64,000 bases of DNA from assembly GCF_027580225.2 (NCBI RefSeq), contig NC_073358.2:30406501-30470500 (forward strand), read 5' to 3'. Positions within the stretch are counted from its first letter, which is position 1. Every line of letters begins with the position of its first letter. The notes under the pieces were generated by a model that worked only from the letters and a program-made list of their open reading frames with translations, made no database searches and was not told the DNA's origin. A program made the translations under genes and the position numbers. Origin of the DNA: Misgurnus anguillicaudatus. Taxonomy: Eukaryota; Chordata; Actinopteri; Cypriniformes; Cobitidae. Below are positions 1-14,405 of the stretch, one piece after another.

Positions 1-372
1 AGTGATGGTAGGAAACTACAATAACTGAATCTTTTATGAACAACAAAAGTGCTCATCTGCTTAGCAGGAGTTTGAGGAATAGCGAGTCCAGGAGAGAAAG
101 AGACCATAAGGGACACAGACGAAACAAGATGGACAGATGAATCAGATAACTGTCTGGAAAGAGTGTGAGTCCATCAATGGGTATGTCAGTCTCTGATGGT
201 CTGAAAGCTCCTCAGGCATTCTTCGGTTTCATTAGCGGATGAACAATCCTTACTAGATTTGGACTGACATACTGGTTGAAGTTTAAGAGTTTTCAGAAGG
301 TTTGCACCCCTTGCACAAGACACCCCAGGCTGCTTCAGGGGATCATTTTGCCCTGTAAATAGTTTACAGTGA
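1..372. other. Unassigned DNA, no gene seen
   Basis: No exon-like open frame, RNA gene or recognisable repeat was found here. The open frame on the minus strand in 186-449 runs across the end of the hAT element that starts at 381, which argues against it being a gene. Confidence 0.5.
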
Positions 373-998
373 GTCATGTTCAGTGATGGGAGTAACACGT
401 TATAAAGTAATTCCACTACTTTTAGCGGTAACAAGCATGAGTTTGTCACTCGCGTTACTCTATATTGTATCTTGGAGACAAGACATTTTTTGATCTAACG
501 TTGCAGGATCGTGGTGGCGCAATGAATTAAAAACTTCATCATGGCGTATGAACATGAATCTAAATGGACAACATACCTTTGTTTAAAAATTGTGCGCTAG
601 TCATAATCCATCCGGTCTCATGTTGGTAAATTATCTTTGTAATCCCAGTATGACATCCACTTGCATGTAGTCCACAAAAGCAATAAATCTGAGAAATGTT
701 AATTTATTCTTAGATGTTTACATCGGCTTTCATTGAAGAGAACTATCCGTGATTGTTGTTTCCAGTAAAATATGCCCCCTGCGCTGTACACCCATGTTAA
801 AACTCCATAGTATGTGTGAGTGCGCACTTAGGTTCAGTTTTGGTTTCATTCGCTCCGTATCCGACAAAACAATCCACTCGCTTTGTGTCCATCCGACAAA
901 ACAATCCACGTACTACGTTTTCTGGTTTAATATCTTCATTTAATCTCGTTTAACATTTAAATCAAACATAAAAAAAAATATGCAAACAATATATGATC

Positions 999-1757
999 TT
1001 AAAGGAACACGCCCACATTTTGGGAATTTAGCTTATTCACCGTATCCCCCAGAGTTAGATAAGTCCATACATACCTCTCTCATCTCCGTGCGTGCTGTAA
1101 CTCTGTCTGACGCAGCCCCCGCTAGCTTAGCTTAGCACAAAGACTGGAAATGCATGGCTCCAGCTAGTATACTGCTCCCAATAAGTGACAAAATAACGCG
1201 ATCATTTTCCTATTTATGTGTTGTGATTTGTATAGTCAAACCGTGTACAAATAACAAGGTGATATGAGACACAGCGATCTTTTAACAGTATACATACTGA
1301 GAACTATATTCTCTGAAGACGAAGCACTGCCGCATGGGCGGAGTGATCTGCTCGCAGCACACGAGAAGCCCCTGGTGAGGAGCAGAGAATTCGGTCAGAG
1401 TTGTGCAAATCACTCCGCCCATGCGGCAGTGCTTCGTCTTCAGAGAATATAGTTCTCAGTATGTATACTGTTAAAAGATCGCTGTGTCTCATATCACCTT
1501 GTTATTTGTACACGGTTTGACTATACAAATCACAACACATAAATAGGAAAATGATCGCGTTATTTTGTCACTTATTGGGAGCAGTATACTAGCTGGAGCC
1601 ATGCATTTCCAGTCTTTGTGCTAAGCTAAGCTAGCGGGGGCTGCGTCAGACAGAGTTACAGCACGCACGGAGATGAGAGAGGTATGTATGGACTTATCTA
1701 ACTCTGGGGGATACGGTGAATAAGCTAAATTCCCAAAATGTGGGCGTGTTCCTTTAA
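999..1757. mobile_element. TTAA-flanked palindromic MITE with two 345-bp arms
   Basis: A TTAA target duplication (999-1002 and 1754-1757) flanks an element that starts AGGAACACGCCCAC and ends with its reverse complement. The left arm (1003-1347) and right arm (1409-1753) are the same length and look identical by eye when one is reverse-complemented. They are separated by a 61-bp loop. The same peptide can be read on both strands (1264-1350 plus, 1406-1492 minus), which is a by-product of the palindrome and not a gene. TTAA duplications are typical of piggyBac and Kolobok elements. No transposase is encoded. It sits inside the hAT element 381-4064. Confidence 0.88.
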
Positions 1758-2005
1758 ATCTTAAATATCACAGATGCGGTAAAGAGAACTGTGCAACTTC
1801 ACTGTATTTCACTGTAGTCCTGCACACTACCCGCCGCAAGCTTCTCCAAATTCTTAAAGAGACAGTACACAATTTTAACACATTATATATTTTCAATGTA
1901 AACATACAGAATATTTGTTTAAATGGTCTAAATGATATACATAAAAAAACTAAGCTTATATATTAAGATAATTTCTAACAAAAATATTCAAAAGCTTAAT
2001 CTAAC

Positions 2006-2546
2006 AACACATCCTCACCCCATGTCGTCAATATTTGACGACACTTGACCATTCGTCAATATGTGACGGGGAGGGTATACATTTCACATCATTTTTTGAC
2101 GAACTGGGGACTTCAATACTATTACGTCCGTTGCATTCTCTTTCCTATTTTCTTACCATTTTCGCGTCGGTTTAGGGTTAGATTTACATAATGACATCCC
2201 TACCCAAACCTAACTCTAACCCCAACGCCAGGTGACAACTGTCGTACCTAACTCTAACCCCAACGCCAGGTGACAACTGTTTAATTTCGCGCACACTGTT
2301 TAATTTTGCTTAATCTAACCCTAAACCGACGCGAAAATGGTAAGAAAATAGGAAAGAGAATGCAACGGACGTAATAGTATTGAAGTCCCCAGTTCGTCAA
2401 AAAATGACGCGAAAGGTATACCCTCCCCGTCACATATTGACGAATGGTCAAGTGTCGTCAAATATTGACGACATGGGGTGAGGATGTGTTGGCAACGGAC
2501 GTAATAGTATTGAAGTCCCCAGTTCGTCAAAAAATGAGGATGGGTT
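2006..2546. mobile_element. Palindromic repeat (2006-2490) followed by a 45-bp partial re-duplication
   Basis: The sequence from AACACATCCTCACCCCATG at 2006 is repeated inverted, ending at 2490 with CATGGGGTGAGGATGTGTT. The arms stay closely matched down to a core with the motif GGTTTAGGGTTAGATT. Near the centre, a unit containing CTAACTCTAACCCCAACGCC occurs twice in tandem (about 2207-2280). After the right end, positions 2492-2536 repeat about 45 bp of the right arm (2361-2406) in direct orientation. No coding capacity. Probably a MITE of unassigned superfamily within the hAT element 381-4064. Confidence 0.7.
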
Positions 2547-2633
2547 GAATCTAAAGTAAAATAGGCTCCTACAGTATGTGATATATTAGAGTCTTACGTG
2601 TAAAATAGCCCACCCATATAAGAAACTTAATAA

Positions 2634-3862
2634 TAGGGATGTCCCGATCCGATCACGTGATCGGAAATCGGCCCCGATCACGTGGTTTCAGACTCGATCG
2701 GAATCGGACGTAACCTTCCGATCAGGACTCGGATACATAGTGTTATATTGTATAGTGCATCCCCACAAAACAAATCCCAATTTAACCCCCTGTACATATG
2801 TACTATATATATTTTCATTTTTTTAAACACATCAATAGTTATGCGCTGGCACAGAGTTAGACCCTTTTGAGTCCACACAGAAACAGCAATAGAGACAGAG
2901 CGCAGCGCGTCACAACCTGAAAACCACGCCCACCGGGGGGGAAAGCAATCCAACAGTCTCCATTGACTTTGTATTGCAAAAGGCCGCCTCCTTGTCATTT
3001 CTGGCTTATAACAAAAAACTGAATAATGCCTAAAAGCTGCTTTGGGACAATATGTACAGCTAACAAGACAAAGAACACAGAAATAAGTTTTTATAAGCTG
3101 TCGAGCCGTAAAACCCAGTCTTTAAGGAGAATAAAGTGGATCGCCGATTACGTTTCCCCCTATTGGACGCAGTTTTACTAATAGGAGTACTATGAAAAGT
3201 TGCCTGTTTCCATTTCTGTGTCTAAACGCTCGTTTTTTGAAGTCGACAGCTTATAAAAAATTATTTATTTATTTTTTTGGCGTGTTAGATGTACACCTTG
3301 TCACACAGCAGCTTTTAGGTATTATTCTGTTTTTAAGTTTAATCTGTAAATAAGTTTTTGTAGGCTGTCGACCCCAGGGAACGAGTGTTTGGGGACACAG
3401 AAATGGATGCAGGCAACTTTTCATGGTACTTCTATTGGTGGAACTGCGTCCACCAGGGGGAAACGCAGTCGGCGATCCACTTTGTTCTCCTTGGAGACTG
3501 GGTTTTGCGGCTCGACAGCTTGTGGAAACTTGTTTCTGGGTTCTTTGGCTTGTTGGCTGTACGTGTTGTCACACAGCGGCTTTTGGGCATTATTCAGTTT
3601 TTTGTTATAAGCCAGAAATGACAAGGAGGCGGCTTCTCGCAACACAAACTCAATGGAGACGGTTGGATTGATTTCCCCCCCGGTGGGCGTGGTTTTCAAA
3701 TTTGCATAACGGCGCTCTGTCTCTATGCGTGCGGCATGATATAAGGAACATCCTGGATCTGTTTTTTTCGCTCATCTTTATTCTATTTTTATGTACTTGG
3801 TATCGGCAGATAATCAAATGACTCGGACTCGAGGGCAAAAAAACCTGATCGGGACATCCCTA
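2634..3862. mobile_element. hAT-like element with TAGGGATGTCCCGATC termini and a palindromic interior
   Basis: The left end TAGGGATGTCCCGATC (2634) is mirrored at the right end by GATCGGGACATCCCTA (to 3862). Flanking 8-mers CTTAATAA and GTACATAA agree at 5 of 8 positions, so a decayed hAT duplication is possible but not clear. The interior carries a large imperfect inverted repeat: the block at about 2920-3090 (AGGCCGCCTCCTTGTCATTT) returns inverted at about 3550-3700. The overlapping open frames between 3385 and 3838 lie in this inverted repeat and show no domain. Inserted in the hAT element 381-4064. Confidence 0.68.
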
Positions 3863-4072
3863 GTACATAACCAATCTAACGAAAGAGTGATGCCCACTGT
3901 GGCCTATCATTTTATTGTTTGACTGTTCAGTACTATCCATATTTACATTTAAAAAGCAGACATAAAAGTAACTTAAAAGACTTACTTTCCCTAGTAACTA
4001 ATTACTTTTGATATATAGTGTAACTGTAAGTAATTACTAATTTTCAGTACCTTGCCCAACACTGGTCATGTT

Positions 4073-6039
4073 ATATGAACGCCTGATATCGACTATAAAC
4101 CTCATAAATTACCTCTAAATGACTAAATACCAAAAAAATAAATATTTCAGTTGTGTGTTCTTTCTGTTTTCAGTTTAGTAATTAGGATCTCGTACACTTT
4201 TCACAAAGCTATGAATTTAAAATTCATAAAGATGACAGCTGACTCCCGGAGTGAGAAGTCTTGCATATAGCAGTAGAAAATAAATCTTTTTTCAGTCTTA
4301 CAGAGCCTTACGCAAGAAGCAAGGCTTGTAATTCATGTAAAGAGCAAAACAATCATTAACTGTTGATTGAACTGTCAACTCAAGATTCAAAATGAATATA
4401 AAGTAAATCAAAATAAACGAGTAAAGCAGTTTTTGGCTTCCAGCCCATGACAATTTTAGCTCCTGCACTTGAGCCTACCGTTGTAACGAACCTGGACCTG
4501 TTGATCGATTAGTCATTTTATATCAGATGCCCAATAGTCCAAATAAGTAGAGAACATGAGAAAAGAACTTAATTATGTCCGCTAACAGACAACATTGAGC
4601 CGACTGCTTGACAGGTTCAAATAGCTGTTCAGATTTCAATTTCCCTGGTATTGGGGCTTTGCGTATTTATGCACCAAATTGACTGGCGTTCCCGTGTATT
4701 AAGTCTTTGATTAATGATATTATTTAGCCCTCCCGCTCTTGTGTTTGTATGTTCGCGCTTATGTGTGCTGTATAGGTGGACGTGAATGTGCGAGTTGATT
4801 TAACACGGAGTGGTAATAGCATCATTAAGGCGGAATGATGTGATCAGGAATGTCAAGGTTAATCACTGGACTAATTACAGCCCAGAGATAGAGATTAAAG
4901 GATGGGAATGGTTCACCTTTTCAGCTTTTACCAGACTGTAATCTCACATCTTGGTTTTAACACAGATCCACATAAACAGTTAGTCAGATGATGATCATAT
5001 GGGGGTGGCAGCCACTGGGGATGTTAATAGCAACGGTTTCACAGGCCATTTTTGAAAGTCTAATAAACTGACAGATTGAGAGAAGGTCTTAAAAACTGAA
5101 GGATGAAGAAAGAGACACATCACCAGTTCTCCACTGAAGACCCAGGTCTTCGCTAACAGTAATTCAGCACATGAATTATTTAAACTGCATCTAAGTTCAA
5201 TCCACCGAACACAGATCAATTTTTCTGCACAACATATGGGGGAAAGAAGAGGAGGGATGGAAGGGGGAAGAGGGGGTGAGAGAGAGAGAGAGAAAGAAAG
5301 AAAGAGAGAGAGTAGGCAGATTAATAAATTAATTCAAGAAGTTATTCAAATGCTAAATTATTTACATGTCAAATCAATCAGAAGAGCTGAGAATGGATAG
5401 CTGTGAGATAGCTGCCTCATTTTGAGGCAGAGAGGGAATGTAGTGAGGTGTGTGAAGAGAAGGAAATGGATAAAGGAGAGGTTTGGAGGGAGGCCAGAGA
5501 ATTAGATCAATAAAACGTGAATATATCACCAGTAACTGCTTATTTGCTCAGAATCAACAATGATGAAGGCGAATACTGTAAAAATCATGAAGTACTGTGT
5601 TTTAACCACGTCGAACCAAAATCCATGAAAAAAGTTAAACAAAAATAATCTACAGTCCCTCTTGTTCTCCAGCATGTATAAATCAATATAGCAAGCTCAA
5701 TATTAGTGCTGTTGATACTACTGAGGGCATGTGAGATGAGTTGAAATGTAGCTGTAAGTGTGCTGAGAGAACTTTAGAGATGCAGGTCCATTTATACTCT
5801 GAAGTGCTTACTTTCCTCTTGTTTTTGTACATATGTGTGTAACAAGATAACATTGACCAAACTCTTACTAACAGGCAAGCTGTATTCTGTATTTCTTTCT
5901 TCCTTGCAGTGTTTATTTTTATTTTTTAAGGCTATGATTTTGACATTAGCGGTTAGTAAATAACTGTGATGTGGCTTATATGGCAGTCTTGGCTCACCTT
6001 CTGATCTAGGTGGGATTAGACATCCCATAGTAAAAAATA
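4073..6039. other. Unassigned DNA with a (GA)n tract at 5278-5312
   Basis: No exon, RNA gene or paired terminal repeat recognised. A purine-rich GA/GAAA microsatellite lies at 5278-5312. Open frames here are short and show no domain. Confidence 0.45.
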
Positions 6040-6310
6040 AGGGTCCGCTTACAAAAATGTCTAGATTCTTGTCACATGACTTGCGGTGCGCATGCGGCAT
6101 TCTAAAAAGTTGAGATGTTTTTAACTCGATGCCGTGCGGACACGCCTTGAAAAAATGAACAGATGAGGCTTTTATAGTTGACACGCTCGCTGTTGCACTA
6201 TTCTTCGAACCGCCAGGGGACGCGAGCAATCGAAGGCAAAAACAAACACAAAGAAGAGAAAAGAAGAAATTGTCTGCTAGAGCAACCCTGCGTCTAACTG
6301 TGCGTTCACA
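6040..6310 (-). repeat. Dispersed repeat, copy A (partner at 15105-15300)
   Basis: Read on the minus strand, this segment carries GCATCGAGTTAAAAACAT, then a block containing AGAATGCCGCATGCGCACCG and TCATGTGACAAGAA. The same series of blocks occurs on the plus strand at 15105-15300. The minus-strand open frame at 5792-6229 overlaps it and is therefore unlikely to be a gene. Family not identified. Confidence 0.6.
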
Positions 6311-6599
6311 CCAGACGCAGTAGAGAAATGTACATAAACCAGATATTTACTTTGATGTCAGGGCTAGATTACAGCATGAAACCTGTTGTGCATATTAATA
6401 AATTAAAGTGTTTAATTGTTGGCACTGGCACTTATAAACACAAAATGGGTAAAATTGAAATAAATAGGCTTATTTTTTGGAGCCAAATACCTCTGTTTTT
6501 TTTTAGAAATAAAAGCCAATAAAAAATAAAAGACATTTTACAGCCACGTCATTTTCGTTATGCATTATTTGTTTTGGTTGTTTAAAAACACACACAAAA

Positions 6600-6685
6600 T
6601 TTGTATCCGATTACTCGATTAATCGATCGATTCAGTGCTAGATTAATCGATTACAAAAAGAATCGATAGCTGCAGCCCTACTACA
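6600..6685. mobile_element. Probable hAT-type terminal fragment
   Basis: A run of ATCGAT-rich sequence ends in CTGCAGCCCTA, resembling the termini of common fish hAT elements that begin TAGGGCTGCA. The other end was not located, so this is either a fragment or an element with unrecognised left limits. Confidence 0.4.
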
Positions 6686-8384
6686 ATGCAGATTTGCTTC
6701 GTAATGCTGCACAATCCATCTTCAGGCACAGGACAGCTATATTTTGTGATGTTTTATAAGCGTTCATAATTCATAAACCTTGTGTATGCATACTGTTTGC
6801 ATTCGAGTGTTCGAGTGCGTTTGGTATTTAGTACACATGCGGATAGAATCATCACTTCTTAAAGACACACCACCAATCTAAAAGTCATACTTTCTGTTGC
6901 CAAATAAGACTCAATCTTTGATATTTAAGTGTTATACTTAAGGCATCATGTGCAAAATACAGGCCTGATTTTGGTTGCTTGTTCACAAAGAGAAAGGATT
7001 CCAGCTGTGACGGTAAGCTGCAGTGTGAACAGAATATTTTTTAGACTCACACCTGTAAGTAAATGCAGTTGTCAATGCTAAACGTTGACCGTGTGAGCGT
7101 GGCCTTGATATGAGTCAGGGTGAAGAATTGCTTTACAAATTCTAACAAAAGGCTACAATGAAGAACACTGCTAAATATTCTTATCATGAATAATAAATCA
7201 CATATTATGCGAGCATTTCTTTTTTACTTAACATGGCCTGTTAACTCGTCAAGACAAAAAAGCAGCAGGACGCGACATAACGGTCGAAGGGGTGCGTGCT
7301 TGATTATACAGAAACTCAATTAAAAAGCAGCACACAAGAATGCATGTATCTATAATATCACTGTTACCTTCACTGTGCATTAAATCCCAAAAGTCACATG
7401 ATAAGATAAGGTAAGATTTTAAACAACAGGGATGAATTCGTTTGTCTGCAGTTTTCTTGTGCTGACTATGCAAAAGTTTGGTGCAGACCTGAAGCAGAAT
7501 CTAAGGAGCATAATGACTTTCTCCAACTGAGTGACTTTGAGCCACAGGTGCATTTTATAATGAGCCTGTGTGTATGTGTATGTGCTTGTGTGAATCTCAG
7601 ATAAGGTTGAACGCTACTGTGATTGATGGGTTTGAAGATCTGTCATTCAAAGTTCAAGCCAACACATATGGAGAAATAAACAAGCAGATAATAAAACCCT
7701 GAGAAAGGGAGTGAGAGAGAGGAAGCTTATTTGAATTGTAACCTATCAAATATTGCCACCAAACTCATGATACAGTATGAACTCACCGCACTAGAATAAC
7801 ATACTGAGGCGGGTTTTAAACTTAAACAGGAGCTGTGATAATAATGGATATGTGGGGTAAATTCCAATGCATAAGAGCATTGCAATAACAGCAAATGAAG
7901 TGTGCTTTAAAGTCCTCCACATTAAAACCACAGTGGAGATACTGTCAGGCTTTTAAACGAGCCCAATTAGAAGCAAGGAAAGCCAAATGGCAATTTTATC
8001 ATTAGCTCTTCTGACTAATTCACTAAATTAGAGCAGTTCTTGTTAAAGTTTAATTTTAAAACATTCAGAATAGACGGTGATAATTGCCACAAGGTAATAA
8101 TGGGTTTTGGGCTAACTCACTTTAAACAAGCTCGAATTAAGGTTTGCATAAATTGCAGATGATCATCTTTAGATTTTAAAGATGTTTTATCATTTGTTTG
8201 ATTTTCCAAAGAAGGTTCTCTGAGCTCATTACTGAAGCAAACTGTGTAATAAAAAAACAGAAAATGCTTTTTATGAGACCCATAACCCATTTTTATTGTC
8301 GCATTGTGAGTATGTACAATAACCTGTGACCAATAATATAGAGGCGAAATCAAAATGGAATGCTGCAACTTATTTGAAAATCAC
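6686..8384. other. Unassigned DNA, no gene seen
   Basis: AT-rich sequence without recognisable exons, RNA genes or terminal repeats. Short open frames at 7249-7473 and 8117-8368 (both minus) have no visible domain or splice context. Confidence 0.45.
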
Positions 8385-8603
8385 TATAGAAGGTTTCAGC
8401 AGTAACAACATAAACAAGCGGCTGTCGCGGTCTGCACGTAACTTCCGGTAAACTCCGCTAATAATAATAATGTTATTTTCGACAAGGCATTTGTTCAAGA
8501 GATCAGTTTAGCAACTACAGTAGTCAGACCATTAAAAAAACGAAACTGAAAGTAAAGTTCGGATCCAGATGTTTATCACGTGCGTCCGATGAAACCGTCT
8601 ATA
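8385..8603. mobile_element. Short MITE with TATAGA(C)GGTTTCA termini, copy 1
   Basis: It starts TATAGAAGGTTTCAGCAG and ends CCGATGAAACCGTCTATA, an imperfect terminal inverted repeat. The interior (AACATAAACAAGCGGCTG, TTCGACAAGGCATTTGTTC, GTCCGATGAAACC) matches 28917-29201 in the same order. Relative to that copy it lacks about 65 bp just before the TTATTTTCGAC block. No coding capacity. Confidence 0.72.
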
Positions 8604-8806
8604 CAGCGGATCGACCGGTTCATGTGTATTTGAGATGAAATAATGGGTTCTGACAGAAATATTACACATATTTTAAATGGGTTAATATATGGTTAATTGT
8701 CAATGTGGTAACAGATGATTTGTGCAGGTGGCTCGTCAGAGTTAAGCAACCAAAATGATGAGGTCATACATAGTATACACAGAGAGATAGAGATAGAAAG
8801 AGAAAG

Positions 8807-8830
8807 GTGTGTGTGTGTGTGTGTGTGTGT
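8807..8830. repeat. (GT)n microsatellite
   Basis: Uninterrupted GT dinucleotide tract following a GA-rich run (8780-8805). Confidence 0.9.
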
Positions 8831-11862
<3,032 letters not shown>

Positions 11863-12111
11863 TTAAAGGAACACTCAATTTTTTTTATATGCTCATTTTC
11901 CAGCTCCCATAGAGTTAAACATTTTAATATTTACTGTTTTGGAATCCATTCAGCCGATCTCCGGGTCCGGCGCTACCACTTTTAGCATAGCTTAGCATAA
12001 TCCACCGAATCCGACCAGACCACCAGCATCGCGCAAAAAAATAACCAAAGAATTTCTACATTTTTCCTATTTAAAACTCGACTCTTCTGTAGTTACATCG
12101 TGTACTAAGAC
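11863..12111. mobile_element. TTAA-type palindromic MITE, left arm only
   Basis: TTAA (11863-11866) is followed by AGGAACACTCAATTTTTT. Internal blocks TAGCATAGCTTAGCATAATC, TTTTTCCTATTTAAAACTCG and TTACATCGTGTACTAAGA recur, in reversed orientation and order, in the element ending at 39678. The right arm is missing: the sequence changes abruptly at 12112, where a hAT-like terminus begins. Confidence 0.65.
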
Positions 12112-12867
12112 CAGGGCCAGATTAACACTTTGTTATACCCTGGGCAACAATATTTAAGGGTCCCATCATCACGACCCCAGGATCACCATAATATGGTCAT
12201 ATACAGAATATATTACTGTAATATACAGTAAATATACTCAATACTTCAAATTCAAACTGTCATCAGGTGTATTTTGATTTACAAATATTTAAATGCTCAT
12301 ACAAAGGCACTACCATTGTCTTAATGAAAATAGGCTTTTACTTAATTATTATTACAAGACCATCATATAGCCTAATATTAGACACCCAAACCAAAGTGAA
12401 GAAAATGATCTTTAATTTGCATGTCTGAACTGAACATCAACGCAGACATGAATTTCCTCACAGAAGTTTAAGATCATATAGGCTACATCTTGAACGTAGA
12501 TATATAAATGAACACAGAGAAAGGAAGTTTAACACTGTGAAGCACAAGCAAACATGCTGGAAGGCAGCTAAAAACCATCATAAACACTGGCTTATTTTAT
12601 TTTATTGGAGCCTTACCTCCAGATAAAGTAATAAACTGGATTGATGATTTAAATGTTGTTTACTCACATGTGTCTTGTGAACTCTCCGGACTTTATGTTG
12701 TGCACTGCTCCACTCGTTCACTTCTCCACATGGTCGGTTTGTTTACAGTGTCGCGTGAGCAGCTACACTGCAGGTTCGACTTCATTTGGCGCTAAGCAGA
12801 CCTCTTGGTGATGTCAAAGATTTCTCCATATTATAACTGCAATCGCTCTTGCTGTACTTTGCTGTCA

Positions 12868-13085
12868 CTCCCCTGTGGGTTCTTGTGGGGCCACAGCAGT
12901 CTGCTCCACAGTCACTTTTGCGCCGCTATAGTAATTTGATTTCATACACCGATCGGATCGCGCAGATGCCTGCGTATCACGTAGACTACACCACTGTTTA
13001 TACTTTTCATTTTCTGCGTTTCTGATGTCATTTTCCTTTTTTAATATCCGCTTCACGCTCCCACTTAGCTTCTCTATATCTAATT
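12868..13085 (-). pseudogene. hAT transposase N-terminal fragment
   Basis: The minus-strand frame reads KLSGSVKRILKKENDIRNAE and continues for about 45 more residues before losing similarity. A lysine-rich start of this kind (KLSGAxKRKxKKE...) is, from memory, typical of the leader ahead of the TTF-type zinc finger in fish hAT transposases (the ZMYM/ZNF862-like group). Only this leader is visible; the zinc finger, the catalytic core and the dimerisation domain are absent. Identification rests on a short motif, so a different hAT subfamily is possible. Confidence 0.5.
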
Positions 13086-13144
13086 TTTTTCTGTAGTAGC
13101 AACACCTTGCATCACGTAACGCTCAGCGAACTTTTAACCCACCT

Positions 13145-13210
13145 CATGTGGACTGACCAATGAGAAGAGGGTCTTAACTTGAGGCCCTCTGTTCATTGGT
13201 CAGTCCGCAT
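13145..13210. repeat. Imperfect 27-bp-arm hairpin
   Basis: CATGTGGACTGACCAATGA (13145) is answered by TCATTGGTCAGTCCGCATG (to 13210), with the AGAGGG/CCCTCT continuation closing on a short loop. Probably a subterminal hairpin of the hAT relic. Confidence 0.7.
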
Positions 13211-13324
13211 GAGACTGACTCTCAACCGCTCTCGACTCACGTTCAAAGTCATATCCTTGTGACAAGTGTCCAAAGAACCGAGAGGCCAAATTACTCATTG
13301 TTACACAAACATGACATTCTATTC

Positions 13325-13348
13325 TGTGTGTGTGTGTGTGTGTGTGTC

Positions 13349-13391
<43 letters not shown>
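13325..13391. repeat. Compound (TG)n(AG)n microsatellite
   Basis: A TG tract with one TC interruption (13325-13356) passes directly into an AG tract to 13391. The minus-strand frame at 13200-13445 is an artefact of it. Confidence 0.93.
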
Positions 13392-13394
<3 letters not shown>

Positions 13395-14405
13395 AATTAT
13401 TTTTTCTAATAGTTTAGTTAATTTAAATGCTATCCCTATAATCACTGCCTTTCACCTACCAAAAAATAGACCATTAAGGTCTGTTGTTTTGGTCCAGCTA
13501 TTTTTCTTCATGAGACCTACATTTTATGGATGACGCAATGAGGTTATTTTATTTTTAGTGCTGTGGTATTATACCATAATATAGTTTAAAGTCCATGGGT
13601 TTTGATTGGCTCTGACAAGGCCCAAACACCCGCATTGCACTACATGGGAATCAACACACATTCCCGTGCAGCTTTGGAGGTTACGAGCTACACAAGCACT
13701 CACATGCACACAACTCTGCTAATTCTCTTATCCACCCACTGCTAGGTAGGCGTCCTCTCTGATGCTCACTTTTGGATGTGGAGAGAGAGAGAGAGAGTAA
13801 AATTTGTGATGGATGGGTGTGTGTGAGAAATTAAAGTGTGAGAATAATGAAAGTGAGAAAAAAAATTATGTAAAAGAAACAGTCTGAAATTTAAGGTAAC
13901 AATTAATCTTTATTGTTCATTTAAAGGTGTGAAAGCCTCTTTTAATGCTTCTTTTATGTTCACTGAGTAATGACAGAGTTTGGCTTTGTATGTTTTTTCC
14001 TTGACTATATGTGGTTTTTGTGTTATAAGTTGGGGATTATGTATTTAGCTCCATGGGATGTAAGTGAGCTGAATATTGTAAACTGGAAAGGGTCAAGGGT
14101 TTTAAGCATTTATACATGTAATTGTCTCTTTAGTAACATTTTAGGCTTTTCTGGGCTTATTGCTAGAATAATTGCATGCTAAGTGTTTTGTGTGTGGTTT
14201 CCACCCAAAGTGCTTTGTGGCATTTTTCACAAATATGGTGTAAAGAGGGCCTAAAAATAGCACAAGTAATATTTTTTCTTTCTGTTTAGAACATAAGGCG
14301 ATGAAAGGGAAGCACCTTTAGAAGGTCAAACAAAATTTAATATGAGCCGTTTTATTTTATTTTAACTTCACTCCTCATAATAAAGGTGCTTTTACAGCAA
14401 TGCCA
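13392..14405. other. Unassigned DNA, no gene seen
   Basis: Contains a short GA run (13780-13798). No exon or element ends recognised; the 70-residue frame at 13970-14182 has no domain or splice context. Confidence 0.4.

Larger units (their letters stand above)
373..4072. mobile_element. hAT-type element, about 3.7 kb, with 8-bp target duplication and three nested elements
   Basis: The element runs 381-4064. It begins CAGTGATGGGAGTAAC and ends CTTGCCCAACACTG, the CAGTG...CACTG type of terminus common in fish hAT elements. It is flanked by a perfect 8-bp direct repeat, GTCATGTT, at 373-380 and 4065-4072, the duplication length expected for hAT. No transposase is readable. Most of its length is later insertions: a TTAA palindrome (999-1757), a second palindrome (2006-2490) and another hAT-like element (2634-3862). 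Its own DNA is then 381-998, 1758-2005, about 2537-2633 and 3863-4064, a short non-autonomous element of roughly 1.2 kb. The termini and target duplication are seen directly; the family assignment is inference. Confidence 0.82.
12112..13265 (-). mobile_element. hAT element relic (minus orientation)
   Basis: The left limit is CAGGGCCAGATTAAC, a hAT-type terminus, replacing the rest of the MITE that starts at 11863. A hAT-like transposase N-terminal fragment can be read on the minus strand at 12868-13085. An imperfect hairpin (13145-13210) lies upstream of it, where the element's 5' end would be. The right boundary is uncertain because no matching terminal repeat or target duplication was found. 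Confidence 0.55.

Noticed and set aside
1264..1492. Pair of similar small proteins on opposite strands
   Set aside because: Same sequence read from both arms of a perfect palindrome, so an artefact of symmetry.
6328..6522. Small open frame with a possible membrane segment
   Set aside because: No conserved motif or splice context, and it lies between repeat-derived segments.
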